Shown: piece after piece, positions 17,415 through 26,682 of the stretch
Numbering within the stretch: position 1 is the stretch's first letter
How the letters are laid out: each line of letters starts with the position of its first letter
DNA from: Methanoculleus sp. SDB
Lineage (GTDB): Archaea > Halobacteriota > Methanomicrobia > Methanomicrobiales > Methanomicrobiaceae
Direction of reading: 5' to 3'
NCBI GenBank assembly: GCA_001412355.1
Contig: LKUD01000006.1
Coordinates: 1-51,148, forward strand
DNA length: 51,148 nt
The notes under the pieces: generated by a model
What the model was told of the DNA's origin: nothing
Seen by the model: the letters and a program-made list of their open reading frames with translations, nothing else
The model's database searches: none
Made by a program: the position numbers and the translations under genes

Positions 17415-19403
17415 TTATCTGATCCTCGTACCGGCCTTTACCGGCTTCTGGGGGATGAGAAGTGAGGCTTCGTCACCTGCGGCGAGGATCATGCCGTTGC
17501 TCTCGATTCCGAAAATTTTGGCCGGTTTTAAATTGGCAAGCAGTACGACATCGGTGCCGACAAGATCCGCGGGTGCGGAATACCGGGCTATCCCGCTCAC
17601 CACCTGCCGCTGCTCGTCGCCGAGATCGACGGTTAGACGGAGAAGTTTCTCAGAACCCTGTACATGCTCGGCGGCGACAATCCGGGCAATGCGGATGTCC
17701 ATCTTTGCGAATTCTTCTATCGAGATTGTTTCCGATTTATTTTCTTTCATTTTTGCATCACTCACCCGCTTTTTAAGGAGTTCGTCAAGCCGTGACACCT
17801 GCTCGTCTTCGATCTTTTCGAAGACAATCGAGGGCGCCGGAAGAGTTGCGGATTCAAATCCGGCGATGCCTTCCCTTATGGCATGAGCGGCGACGGCATC
17901 CGTATACCCGAGCATCTCCCAGGCGATCTGCGCCTTCCCGGGGATCACCGGTTCGAAGAGCAGGACAAGCGCCTTGACAAGCTGGAGGCAGTTACGGATC
18001 ACCTGCGCTGCCCCGCCGGGGTCGTCCCGCATGAGCTTCCACGGTGCATTCGTCTGGATATAGGTGTTCCCAAACGAGGCAAGGGCCATCATCGCATCGA
18101 TGGCATTCTTGAATTCGTAGGTCCGGACATAGTCCTCCACAGTGAGGATGGATTTCTCAATTTCTTCAATAATTGCAGTGTCCGGCTCGCATTCGGGAAT
18201 GCCGCCGAGTTTTTTTTGCGCAAAATGCATTGTCCTGTAGAGGAAATTACCCAGCGTATCGACTAGCTCGTTGTTGACGCGATCCTGAAAAACCTGCCAC
18301 GAAAAATTGAGCTCCTTTGTGTGGCTTGTATAGCTGAGCAGGTAATAACGCAGATAATCGGCTGACATGCCCTGGTCGAGGTAATCATCGTTGGTCCATA
18401 CGACGTACCCGCGTGTCTTGGAGAACGTGCGGTCGTCAATTTTTACCATTCCACTCGCAACAACCGCATGGGGCAGGCCGTATCCGGCGCCTTTCAGAAG
18501 AGCCGGCCAGAAAACGCAGTGGTGATAGATAATATCCTGACCGATAAAATGCGTGATCCTGCCATTGCCGCACCACAAACGTTTCCAGTCATCGCCCTCG
18601 GCGTTCATATACTCCTCGGTGAACGAGATATACCCTATGGGAGCGTCGATCCATACGTACACCACAAGATCGTCCCGACCCGGAAATTTGACGCCCCAGT
18701 CCAGAGTCCGTGTAATGCACCAGTCATGGAGCCCTTCTTTAACCCAACCGAGGCCATAGTTACGGGCGTTGGAAGTCCCCCCGAGGTTCGGGAGGAAACT
18801 CTCGAGAAATTCAGAAAAATCTCCCAGTCTGAAGAAAAAATGCTCCTGGTCCCGGAATTCGGCATTTCCTCCGCACACCTTGCAGACCGGTTTGCGGAGT
18901 TCACCGGGTTCCAGATGTTTCCCGCACCCCTGATCGCACTCGTCACCCCGCGCCATTGCCCCACAGTGCGGGCAGATCCCTTCGACATAGCGATCAGGAA
19001 GGAACCGCTCACACTGCGGACAGTAGCTCTGGCTGATGGTTTTCCGGTATACATGCCCGTTGTCATTCAGCCGTTGGACGATGGACCGGGTGCGATGGTG
19101 ATTGGTCGGATCATCGGTCATCCCGAAATGATCGAATCCGATATTCATCCGTTTGAATGTCGTGTCGAAGTGGTGGTGATACCGCTCGCTCATCTCACGG
19201 GGGGTAACAGACTGCTGTTCTGCGCTGATTACAATTGGAGTGCCGTGGTTGTCGGAACCACAGATGAAGACCACCTTCTCGCCTGCCCGCCGCAGATAGC
19301 GAACATAAAAGTCGGCAGGGATATAGGTCCGCAGGTGCCCGATATGGCATGGACCGTTTGTATAAGGGAGCCCGCAGGTCACCAGCATCGGTGTGTCGCT
19401 CAT
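17415..19403 (-). CDS. metG: Methionyl-tRNA synthetase with C-terminal tRNA-binding domain
   Basis: 662 residues from the ATG at 19403. HIGH motif HIGHL is in LPYTNGPCHIGHLRTY; the KMSKS site is degenerate (FSKTRG), as in many MetRS. A zinc knuckle region has CPQC, CPHC, CDQGCG and CKVC. The last ~105 residues are an EMAP/Arc1p-like tRNA-binding domain (MDIRIARIVAAEHVQGSEKL), here fused where some archaea encode it separately. The start is chosen because the TATA-like GATATTTATATC at 19426-19437 lies about 25 bases before it, implying a leaderless mRNA; a start at 19421 is possible. Confidence 0.95.
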   Translation of the reverse strand: MSDTPMLVTCGLPYTNGPCHIGHLRTYIPADFYVRYLRRAGEKVVFICGSDNHGTPIVISAEQQSVTPREMSERYHHHFDTTFKRMNIGFDHFGMTDDPTNHHRTRSIVQRLNDNGHVYRKTISQSYCPQCERFLPDRYVEGICPHCGAMARGDECDQGCGKHLEPGELRKPVCKVCGGNAEFRDQEHFFFRLGDFSEFLESFLPNLGGTSNARNYGLGWVKEGLHDWCITRTLDWGVKFPGRDDLVVYVWIDAPIGYISFTEEYMNAEGDDWKRLWCGNGRITHFIGQDIIYHHCVFWPALLKGAGYGLPHAVVASGMVKIDDRTFSKTRGYVVWTNDDYLDQGMSADYLRYYLLSYTSHTKELNFSWQVFQDRVNNELVDTLGNFLYRTMHFAQKKLGGIPECEPDTAIIEEIEKSILTVEDYVRTYEFKNAIDAMMALASFGNTYIQTNAPWKLMRDDPGGAAQVIRNCLQLVKALVLLFEPVIPGKAQIAWEMLGYTDAVAAHAIREGIAGFESATLPAPSIVFEKIEDEQVSRLDELLKKRVSDAKMKENKSETISIEEFAKMDIRIARIVAAEHVQGSEKLLRLTVDLGDEQRQVVSGIARYSAPADLVGTDVVLLANLKPAKIFGIESNGMILAAGDEASLLIPQKPVKAGTRIR

Positions 19404-19425
19404 CCCTATGCTTTTAGCCATTGCT

Positions 19426-19437
19426 GATATAAATATC
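19426..19437 (-). promoter_or_regulatory. TATA-box candidate for metG, near-palindromic
   Basis: GATATTTATATC on the minus strand, centred ~28 bases before the metG ATG. It lies in the 44-base gap to the divergent gene at 19448 and is nearly symmetric (GATATAAATATC on the plus strand), so it may influence both genes. Confidence 0.45.
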
Positions 19438-19447
19438 ATAATATCAG

Positions 19448-20236
19448 ATGAAAAAACGTTTGAATTTTGAGACGAGGGCATTCGGTGCAGAAGAGGACGT
19501 GCCCTCGATCTCCGAACTTGCCGACTGGACAGGAAAACAGCACGGAACGGATGCCGATCTTATCTCGTTCCTCCTCGAACGGTCTCTCGCCGTTCAGGAG
19601 GCCGTCACAACGGCGTGCGCCGGCGGGTGCTATTACGGGGATCGCTGGCTGGGGTCGATCCTGGGCCTGAGGGATCGGGTGCTTACCGCCGAACCCGATA
19701 TCGACGCTTCATGGGTAATCAAGGACGCGCGGCGGATACATGCGCTTCGTCAACATGCATGGTGCGCACTGCCCGGCCCCTCGTCCCTCGGAATCGAGGA
19801 TCGGCATTTCGGAGATACTGCGGATTTTTACGACGCACTCTGTCATGTCTTCGCCCGGCTGATGCGTGAGATGCGGGATTCCGGAGTTGCCGGCCATGTA
19901 CTCATCGGTGATGGTTTCACATCGATCGAACTCGAGGATCTTGCAGGGAAAAAGGTGTTTTTTTTCGCGCCGGGTGGAACCGGAAGGACAATTGAGCGGA
20001 TCCTGGAAGTGCAGGACAGTGTTGCCGTCCCCGCCCGTTTTCTCCCGCAGCTCCTGCACCTCATGGGAGAGTATGACGTGCGCCGGGTCGCTCTCATCGA
20101 TGCGGGACCGGAAGACTATGCTGCAGCGACCGGGCACTTCGATCCCGAAAATATATACGCAGGGGGCTACTGCACAGGCGGGTGCGCCGCTTACTGGAAG
20201 GAGATGGGTGAGCGGGCATGGACACTGCAGGAATAG
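19448..20236 (+). CDS. Unknown protein with conserved-looking cysteine and glycine motifs
   Basis: 262 residues, soluble. I do not recognise it. Visible features are CAGGCYYGDRWLGS near residue 58, a Gly-rich loop APGGTGRTIERIL near 177, and GYCTGGCAAYWKEMG near the C-terminus. The C-terminal half has an alternating alpha/beta pattern (VLIGDGFTSIELEDL, VFFFAPGG, RVALIDAGPED). The paired Cys-Gly-Gly motifs at both ends could bind metal. It is divergent from metG with 44 bases between starts, and a T-run at 20265-20271 follows. No function can be assigned. Confidence 0.75.
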   Translation: MKKRLNFETRAFGAEEDVPSISELADWTGKQHGTDADLISFLLERSLAVQEAVTTACAGGCYYGDRWLGSILGLRDRVLTAEPDIDASWVIKDARRIHALRQHAWCALPGPSSLGIEDRHFGDTADFYDALCHVFARLMREMRDSGVAGHVLIGDGFTSIELEDLAGKKVFFFAPGGTGRTIERILEVQDSVAVPARFLPQLLHLMGEYDVRRVALIDAGPEDYAAATGHFDPENIYAGGYCTGGCAAYWKEMGERAWTLQE

Positions 20237-20518
20237 AACCAACGGTGGAATGAACTTCAGGGACTTTTTTTCCGGTGGACGCCCTCCTCGATCTGCCGGC
20301 GGGTGCATAGCATGAGGAACTGATCGATGCAATTGAAGGACGTATGATTTAGTACGGCGGGCTTGCAGCCGCCATGTGCCGGAAAGATTGACAGAATCTG
20401 CCCTTTTTTTCATTTCCGGGAGAAAATACAGCCGGAGTACGTATACTGCTGAAGGATGGATCCCGAATGAACAGGCAATTTAGTCCACTCTGGCGCCCTA
20501 ACGCTGAAATTTTTGTCT
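20237..20518. other. 282-base gene-free stretch between convergent genes
   Basis: It contains two oligo-T runs on the plus strand (20265-20271 and around 20404) that could end transcription of the gene at 19448. I see no coding frame with a plausible start, no RNA fold and no repeat. Confidence 0.5.
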
Positions 20519-21490
20519 TTACAGGGATTCAGCAACCCGGACCAGATCATCGAAATGCCGGGTCCGCTTCAGGAGGAAGAAACGAACCTTGTCAAAAAAG
20601 GTGAACTGAAACGTTCCACCTGCTGCGGGCGGATGGCCGCCGCCATCGAATTCCCGAGCGATCAGGTGGCTTATCGGAGGTACCGACCGGATGGAAAAAC
20701 GGCCGTTGTCGGAGATGATCACTTCGATGTCCGTGCCGAGGCGATCGCGTATTGTGTGGGCGGTTTCGCTCGGGTACCCGTAGAGCGGAGCGAAGGCGAT
20801 CCGGTATTTCGTGCCGAGCACAGTCGTATGCCGGATGCTGTGCTCGATCTGCTCCTCCATCTCGCGGATGATCGATGCATATTCCGCCTCGATTGTCGCA
20901 TCCGAAAACACCCCGCGGATGAGTACGTCCCTGACATGGTCGCGGTACTCTTTTCGCATCACAACCTGCCCGAGCACCTTCGACCGGGGATCGGTGTGCC
21001 GCCAGAGATCATAGTCACAGACAACCCGCGCCACCTCGGCAGCCTTCGCATCTCCCGGCATGAGATCCCGGGCGACAATCGCCGTTGCACAGATTTCCGT
21101 ATCGATGTGAAGGAGCACACCCGCTTTTTCGACCGCGGCCGCCTCCTCTTCCGTCCAGCGGTGATGATCCCGCCACTCAATACGCCAGCCGTTGGACTTC
21201 GCTTTTTTCAGCTTCTCGACACTCCCTTTCTGGAAACCGAGATCAGAAATCGAGAGCAGGTCGCCCCGGCCTGGACTGCCTGCCACCGTGCTGAGCAGAG
21301 CGGAGAATTTTCCCACCGATGAAAAGATCGTAAAAACTCCTTCCGTATCATACCGCATCCGGTGGATTGCATCGCCGCCCACGGCATCGAGATCGTTGTG
21401 AGTCAGGTGTACGACATGCTGGCTCCTGTTCGAGAGCGCCTTCATCATATTTCCGTTGTCATTCATCCCGCCGTTGTTCCGCCCGACCAT
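20519..21490 (-). CDS. DHH-family phosphoesterase
   Basis: About 323 residues. It has the DHH superfamily metal motifs HNDLDAVGGDA near the N-terminus and RDHHRW in the middle, plus the DHHA1 signature GGGHPPAAGG near the C-terminus. Such enzymes cleave phosphodiester bonds in short oligonucleotides or cyclic dinucleotides; the real substrate is not visible. A TATA-like CTATTTATGG at 21517-21526 lies upstream; ATG 21490 fits a near-leaderless mRNA, and 21466 is the alternative. Family confident, start uncertain. Confidence 0.85.
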   Translation of the reverse strand: MVGRNNGGMNDNGNMMKALSNRSQHVVHLTHNDLDAVGGDAIHRMRYDTEGVFTIFSSVGKFSALLSTVAGSPGRGDLLSISDLGFQKGSVEKLKKAKSNGWRIEWRDHHRWTEEEAAAVEKAGVLLHIDTEICATAIVARDLMPGDAKAAEVARVVCDYDLWRHTDPRSKVLGQVVMRKEYRDHVRDVLIRGVFSDATIEAEYASIIREMEEQIEHSIRHTTVLGTKYRIAFAPLYGYPSETAHTIRDRLGTDIEVIISDNGRFSIRSVPPISHLIAREFDGGGHPPAAGGTFQFTFFDKVRFFLLKRTRHFDDLVRVAESL

Positions 21491-21710
21491 ATCAGGAATA
21501 TGATGGAGCTGAACCTCCATAAATAGGTCGGATCGTGAGACGTGCCCTACACCGGTCGGAGACGGAGAGGCGGTGCTGTACGGCGGCGGCAGTGCGGATA
21601 CGTAACTGCAGTATTTCCCCGGCACGGACCCGAAAAATACCCAACTGGTCCATGCCTGCAAACCGAAACAAATCCTTTATGTAGATGCATTACGTATACT
21701 GATATCCAAC

Positions 21711-21784
21711 GCCCCTGTAGCTCAGTCTGGGAGAGCGCCAGACTGAAGATCTGGTTGTCCCCGGTTCAAATCCGGGCGGGGGCA
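21711..21784 (+). tRNA. tRNA-Phe (anticodon GAA)
   Basis: 74-base cloverleaf. The acceptor GCCCCTG pairs with CGGGGGC. The anticodon stem is CCAGA/TCTGG around CTGAAGA, giving GAA at 21745-21747. The T arm is CCCGG-TTCAAAT-CCGGG and the discriminator is A. No CCA is encoded. The TATA-like CTTTATGTAG at 21675-21684 is about 30 bases upstream. Confidence 0.97.
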
Positions 21785-21893
21785 TACTTATTCTCTTTGT
21801 GAAATTTCTCCGTATCTTTTAGAAATATTCGTGGAATGATGAAATAAACCGAAATCTTTATTTCTCACTTCCCTATATGAGAAGAATTAACTC

Positions 21894-23186
21894 ATGGCCT
21901 TCCTCAGTGATCCGATTCTCATAATCAACCTGATACTCTGTATTCTCATCGTTATCGTGAGTTACTGGAGTGCTGTAAGGATCCAGAGCACCATCCCGCT
22001 CTTTATCGGCACAGCATTCGGTTTTTTCGGCATTTCTCATTTCATGACGATAATCGGACTGCGGGAACAATTCGAAACATTTCTCATCATCATCCGCACG
22101 GCTGCCTACGTGCTCGCAACAATCGGAGTCTTTGAAACAGGCCGAAGTATCATCCAGCGAAAACACGTGGAACTCTCACTTCGTGAGAACGAAGAAAAAT
22201 ACCGGGCACTTTTTGAAGCTGAAATGGACCCCGTATTCGTTATCGATACAAAATCCACACAATTCATGGAGGTCAATAGTGCGGCGTTGAAATTATACGG
22301 GTTTAGTCGCGACGAATTCCTGAACCTCGGGATAGCCGACATATCCGCCGAGCCCGAAAAATCGCTTCAGGTATTGAAAGAACCCCAGGAATTAAAGATT
22401 CCGCTGCGATACCACAGGAAAAAGGACGGGACCCTTTTCCCGGTTGAGATAACAGCCAACTCTTTCATCCTGAACGAACGGACTACATTCGTCGCTACAA
22501 TCAGGGACATATCCGAGCGGAAACGATATGAGGAAGCACTGCGGCGGGTGAACCGAAAGCTCACCCTGCTCTCGAAAATCACCCGGACCGATCTTGAAAA
22601 CCAGATTTTTATCCTGAAAGGATTCCTTGCGCTTCTCGCGGAAAAGGCCGATGACAGGGAACAAAGTAACTATGTCGCGAATATTACGTCATCAGTTGAA
22701 ACCATGGCCACATCAGTTGAGTTCACCAGGAATTATCAGGATCTCGGTGAAAAACCACCGGTATGGCAAAATGTTCAACAGGTATTTCTGCTGGCAATTT
22801 CTCATCTCGACATGAGCTCCATACATCGTGATATCAGGATGGATGGGATCGAGATATATGCGGACTCGCACCTTGAAAAGGCGCTTCAGGCCATGGTTGC
22901 ATTCGCCATCCGCAAGGGCGGTGATGTCCACAAAATACTCTTCACGAGCGGCGGATCCGGCGCCCTCAGTCTGATCTATGAACAGGATGGGGAAGGTATT
23001 ATCGAAGCCCGGAAAGAGGAGATTTTCAGCCCGGATTACTCCCGGGATCGCGATCTGTTTATGGTTCGTGAAATCCTGGACATCACGGGAATCTCAATTC
23101 GCGAGACCGGCACACCGGATGGGGGTATCAGGTTCGAGATTATCGTTCCGGAAGAACTTTATCGCACCCGCAGCGGAGAAGGCTGA
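21894..23186 (+). CDS. PAS-domain membrane protein with degenerate histidine-kinase domain
   Basis: 430 residues: three membrane helices (~7-27, 33-53, 62-82), a PAS domain (~98-212, EEKYRALFEAEMDPVFVID to RDISERKRYEEA), then a kinase region like that of methanogen PAS kinases (RVNRKLTLLSKITRTDLENQ). In those homologues the H-box reads ITRHD; here it is ITRTD, with Thr at 232 in place of the phosphoacceptor His. The N-box Asn is also missing (VAFAIRKGG around 335-343), and the glycine-rich GLGL is replaced by DRDL (~385-388). The G1-like DGEGI remains. It probably cannot autophosphorylate and may be a ligand-binding regulator or decoy. Comparisons are from memory of the family. Confidence 0.85.
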   Translation: MAFLSDPILIINLILCILIVIVSYWSAVRIQSTIPLFIGTAFGFFGISHFMTIIGLREQFETFLIIIRTAAYVLATIGVFETGRSIIQRKHVELSLRENEEKYRALFEAEMDPVFVIDTKSTQFMEVNSAALKLYGFSRDEFLNLGIADISAEPEKSLQVLKEPQELKIPLRYHRKKDGTLFPVEITANSFILNERTTFVATIRDISERKRYEEALRRVNRKLTLLSKITRTDLENQIFILKGFLALLAEKADDREQSNYVANITSSVETMATSVEFTRNYQDLGEKPPVWQNVQQVFLLAISHLDMSSIHRDIRMDGIEIYADSHLEKALQAMVAFAIRKGGDVHKILFTSGGSGALSLIYEQDGEGIIEARKEEIFSPDYSRDRDLFMVREILDITGISIRETGTPDGGIRFEIIVPEELYRTRSGEG

Positions 23187-23192
23187 AATACA

Positions 23193-23211
23193 CCGGTTCA
23201 CACGAAACCGG
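23193..23211 (+). terminator. Small inverted repeat after the PAS gene
   Basis: CCGGTT (23193-23198) and AACCGG (23206-23211) flank a seven-base loop, starting seven bases past the stop. It has no following T-run, so termination is only a possibility. Confidence 0.25.
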
Positions 23212-23283
23212 CGGAGAAGTATTGCATGATTCAAAAAGGGATTCCCGCCGGCATTCATTATGAACGATAGGGGGAAAAACAGC

Positions 23284-23323
23284 GGCATATGCACGGTATG
23301 GTAAAAATGACAGGCATATGCAC
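23284..23323. repeat. Two direct copies of GGCATATGCAC
   Basis: Identical 11-base copies at 23284-23294 and 23313-23323, 29 bases apart. Each contains the palindrome GCATATGC. They lie between convergent genes, downstream of both stops, so they are not an obvious promoter operator. Confidence 0.5.
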
Positions 23324-23379
23324 AAGGCGCCACCGGGGCTTCTTGACAATATTTTCAGGACGAATACCAGACGGGCCGT

Positions 23380-23553
23380 CTATATTTCCGGCTTATCGCG
23401 GAGAGCGTCGATATCCACAAACGATCCGACGTCCTCGACGAATTTACAGGCCGGACAGTACAGCCCGAGGGTTCCGCTGAGTCGTTTGATGGGGACTCGT
23501 TCTGCAGCCTGGCAAAGGGGGCATGCGCTGTCATGACGTAGCACAGGATTCAT
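23380..23553 (-). CDS. Small zinc-ribbon protein
   Basis: 57 residues from the ATG at 23553. Two CxxC pairs (CPLC and CPAC, 21 residues apart) indicate one zinc ribbon; the tail is acidic. The AT-rich element TAATTATATATG upstream (~23577-23590) is placed about 25-30 bases before the ATG, supporting a leaderless mRNA; upstream in-frame starts would cross that element. Function unknown: similar tiny ribbons act in nucleic-acid or protein contacts. Confidence 0.6.
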   Translation of the reverse strand: MNPVLRHDSACPLCQAAERVPIKRLSGTLGLYCPACKFVEDVGSFVDIDALRDKPEI

Positions 23554-23841
23554 ACTTTTGTATAAAAACGCCACACATATATAATTATTTATCATGTAAA
23601 ATTTTCTCCTCCCCTGCCTTTTATGAAAGCGCTGCTGGAAAGGTCTCCGAGGCCGGGACCGATCATGAAAGTTCGGCATCGAATGCACGCAGACCTACCG
23701 GATGTCCGCCGGGATGCCTTCGGCACCTAATTTGGAATACCACGGGGAAACCGGGCAGTACGCGAACATAACCAGGGAATCAGAACAGAACGAATATCTA
23801 AAACATCCTTCCTACAAGCACTTTAATGGAGGTACGGTAGT
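23554..23841. other. 288-base stretch upstream of the permease
   Basis: It holds the presumed promoter of the leftward zinc-ribbon gene at its left end and a GGAGG-type ribosome site near 23828 at its right end. I see no convincing gene or structured RNA in between. Confidence 0.4.
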
Positions 23842-25122
23842 ATGGCTGATCAGGATCAGGCCCAGCTGAAACGGGTTCTTACCCTCAGAGAAGTTGTTTT
23901 ATCCGGGATCGGAGTCATTTTAGGTGCCGGCATCTATGCCCTCATAGGAGAAGCCGCCGGTCTTGCAGGAAATGCAATCTGGATGGCATTCCTTCTCACG
24001 GCTGCCATCGCGGCATTCACCGGCCTGAGCTATGCCGAACTCTCCTCCATGTTTCCGATTGCGAGCGCCGAATATGAATATACGTCCCGGGCGTTCGGAC
24101 AGCAACTTGCCTTTCTGGTCGGGATTCTCGTCATTCTGTCAGGGATTGTGGGGGCTGCAACGGTTTCACTCGGTTTCGCCGGATATTTCGCGGGAATTAC
24201 CGGCATACCGATGATGCCGACCGCAATACTCCTGCTGTTTCTGCTTTCAGTTATAATATTCACCGGGATCAAGCAGTCCGCAGCGTTTATCATTACGTTT
24301 ACGCTTATTGAGGCAGGTGGCCTCATCGGCATCATTGCAATCGGATTTCCTTATCTCGGATCCGTCGACTATCTTGAGATGCCGCTCGGCATCGCGGGTG
24401 TCCTCCAGGCCTCCGCACTCATATTCTTTGCATACCAGGGCTTCGAGGAGATCGTGAAGCTCTCCGATGAGACAATCGAACCCGAACGGATAGTCCCTAC
24501 AGGGCTTCTTCTGGCGCTGGCAACTACGATCGTGCTGTACGTCCTCGTCGCACTCGCCGCAGTGAGTGTGGCCGGATGGCAGGCCCTGGCAGGATCATCG
24601 GCACCCTTTGCAGTCGTCGCGGAGAAAGCGCTCGGGCCGGAAGCGTTTCTGGCTTTTACCCTCATTGCCCTCTTCGCCACGGCGAATACCGCCCTTCTCA
24701 TGCTGCTTTCGTCATCCAGAATTATGTTCGGTATGGCCCGGTCACGGTCACTTCCGCAGGCAATCGGCTATGTGCACCCCGGCACCAGCACACCGCTGGT
24801 GGCGATCGTCGTGGCGTTTGTCGCATCAGTTCTCTTTCTCTCCCTCGGAAATATCAGGGATGTCGCACTCGTGGCCAACTTCACCCTGTTCGTCACATTC
24901 GCAGTCATCAATGCCGCGGTAATCTTCCTGCGCTTTCAGTTACCTGGCCGGAACCGGCCCTTCCGGATTCCCGGTTCGATCTGCAGGGTGCCTTTGCTGC
25001 CCGTCCTCGGTGTCATCACCTGTCTCTTCTTCCTCTTTCAGATGGATGTGAAAATCCTTCTTATCGGTGCACTGATAATCATACTGGCTTCCAGTGCCGG
25101 ATTCGTTCTCCGCAGGATATAG
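23842..25122 (+). CDS. APC-superfamily amino acid / polyamine permease
   Basis: 426 residues, about 12 membrane helices. The N-terminal signature GVILGAGIYALIGEAAG is the APC unwound helix 1 with a conserved GAGIY, and LSYAELSSMFPIASAEYEY follows. It moves amino acids or related cations across the membrane; the substrate is not visible. A ribosome site GGAGG lies 14 bases before the ATG. The neighbouring MFS gene on the same strand starts 137 bases downstream and may be transcribed separately. Confidence 0.9.
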   Translation: MADQDQAQLKRVLTLREVVLSGIGVILGAGIYALIGEAAGLAGNAIWMAFLLTAAIAAFTGLSYAELSSMFPIASAEYEYTSRAFGQQLAFLVGILVILSGIVGAATVSLGFAGYFAGITGIPMMPTAILLLFLLSVIIFTGIKQSAAFIITFTLIEAGGLIGIIAIGFPYLGSVDYLEMPLGIAGVLQASALIFFAYQGFEEIVKLSDETIEPERIVPTGLLLALATTIVLYVLVALAAVSVAGWQALAGSSAPFAVVAEKALGPEAFLAFTLIALFATANTALLMLLSSSRIMFGMARSRSLPQAIGYVHPGTSTPLVAIVVAFVASVLFLSLGNIRDVALVANFTLFVTFAVINAAVIFLRFQLPGRNRPFRIPGSICRVPLLPVLGVITCLFFLFQMDVKILLIGALIIILASSAGFVLRRI

Positions 25123-25258
25123 CGCAGACGATTTTCTCGCACCCGACCTCCGGCGATAAGGATTCCGGACACGGCGGACATGATGAAAGTGTCCACTGCC
25201 ATACGAAAGCGATCCGTAACAAACCGCAGAAAATATCAATCCCTCAGACGACTGAGAA

Positions 25259-26455
25259 ATGACGCCCATGAGCATTTCTCCTGATTCCCCGTCCCGGCGC
25301 CGCGCCGCCTACGGGATCATCATTCTTTTCGGTATCGTCAGCATGTTCGGCGATATTATTTACGAAGGCGCGAGAAGCGTTACCGGCCCTTACCTCTATG
25401 TTCTTGGTGCGAGTGCTCTTGTTGTCGGGATTGTCGCAGGGCTGGGAGAGTTTCTCGGGTACGCCCTCCGTCTCGTATCGGGGTATGTCACCGACACGAC
25501 GGGGCGGTACTGGGCGGTGACATTTCTCGGGTACGGGATGCTGATCGCCGTGCCTTTTCTTGCATTTGCAGGCAGGTGGGAAATCGCCGCTGCGCTCTTC
25601 ATCGTGGAAAGAATGGGCAAAGGCATCAGGGCACCGGCAAAGGACGCAATTCTCTCCAACATCACCGTCACCGTAGGCAGGGGCTGGGGATTTGGCATTC
25701 ACGAGGCGATGGATCAGATCGGGGCAATCATCGGCCCCCTCATATTCACCGCCGCGTTCGTACTCAGGGGAGATTTTCAGGTTGCCTTCATTCTGCTCTT
25801 CATCCCGTTTTTCCTGATGATAACGGCCCTTGTAATCGCACGCCGCAACGTGCCCGATCCGGTTTCGATGGAATCGGCACTCACCTGTCAGGAGCAGGAA
25901 ACACAGGCCGGCGCGTTGCTGCGCTTTGCGATTTTTACCGCTTTCACCATGGCGGGATTCGCGGCTTTCCCGCTCATCGCCTATCATTTCACCGCGACCG
26001 GCATCGTGCCCGATGCGGAAATCCCCCTGTATTACGCCATCGCAATGGGGGTCGATGCTGTTGTCGCTCTCATCGTCGGACGCGCATACGACCGCTTCGG
26101 TGTATCCGTTCTTTTCATCCTCCCGCTGCTCGGCCTCGTTATCCCCGTTGCAGCTTTTTCAACCTCCGCGTTGTACGTTTTCATCGCAGTCGTATTGTGG
26201 GGCGCAGCGATGGGCGTGCAGGAGACGATTCTCAGGGCTGCGGTCGCAGATTATACTCATATCAGCAAGCGCTGCACCGCATACGGGATTTTCAACACGG
26301 TATACGGAGCCGCCTGGTTTATCGGAAGCGTGTTCATAGGATGGGCCTACGAGACCTTTCTCCCCCTCGTCATCGGATTTCTGACCGTTATGCAACTCTG
26401 TGCAGGCATCGCGCTTTTCCTTGCGATGCAAAAAATACACCCGAAAAAGTCCTGA
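25259..26455 (+). CDS. MFS transporter
   Basis: 398 residues, about 11-12 membrane helices. The MFS loop motif between helices 2 and 3 is GYVTDTTGRYW, followed by MGKGIRAPAKDAILSN, seen in a subgroup of archaeal and bacterial efflux-type carriers. A repeat of the motif in the second half (GRAYDRFGVSVLF) confirms the two-lobe fold. Substrate unknown. The start is ATG 25259 or the nearby ATG 25268. Confidence 0.88.
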   Translation: MTPMSISPDSPSRRRAAYGIIILFGIVSMFGDIIYEGARSVTGPYLYVLGASALVVGIVAGLGEFLGYALRLVSGYVTDTTGRYWAVTFLGYGMLIAVPFLAFAGRWEIAAALFIVERMGKGIRAPAKDAILSNITVTVGRGWGFGIHEAMDQIGAIIGPLIFTAAFVLRGDFQVAFILLFIPFFLMITALVIARRNVPDPVSMESALTCQEQETQAGALLRFAIFTAFTMAGFAAFPLIAYHFTATGIVPDAEIPLYYAIAMGVDAVVALIVGRAYDRFGVSVLFILPLLGLVIPVAAFSTSALYVFIAVVLWGAAMGVQETILRAAVADYTHISKRCTAYGIFNTVYGAAWFIGSVFIGWAYETFLPLVIGFLTVMQLCAGIALFLAMQKIHPKKS

Positions 26456-26682
26456 ACACGATCAGTCGGTGCGGGCAGGCATCCCGCATGCACAATGTGT
26501 CCTCCGTACCGGTGCACGGAGGGGGGCTGACATGCTCTTCCATTCTGATTCCCCCCCTCCCTCATCCGACCAAAACCAAAATATTCTCTTGCGGGACATC
26601 ACGGTATGTGACGACTGCCGTTGCGGAAGATTCCATTCAGAGAGTGTCGATTTATGTTGTACGGACAGGAACCATTGAGCAG

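Noticed and set aside
18468..19427. 319-codon plus-strand frame opposite metG
   Set aside because: MetRS on the minus strand is certain; this frame has no domain and mirrors its codons.
19422..19440. Near-palindrome GATATAAATATC as a dedicated operator
   Set aside because: It is placed exactly where the metG TATA box should be; symmetry of AT-rich TATA elements is common and needs no extra regulator.
20513..21322. 269-codon plus-strand frame opposite the DHH phosphoesterase
   Set aside because: The minus strand carries DHH and DHHA1 motifs; the opposite frame has none.
26560..26678. Short Cys-rich frame just before msrB
   Set aside because: It has several cysteines, but no start or ribosome site of its own, and it overlaps the msrB promoter region; likely chance.
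25576..26682. Long plus-strand frame running through the MFS gene into msrB
   Set aside because: It is out of frame with the clear MFS protein and rich in Arg/His/Cys as shadows are; only the part from 26683 matches a family (MsrB).
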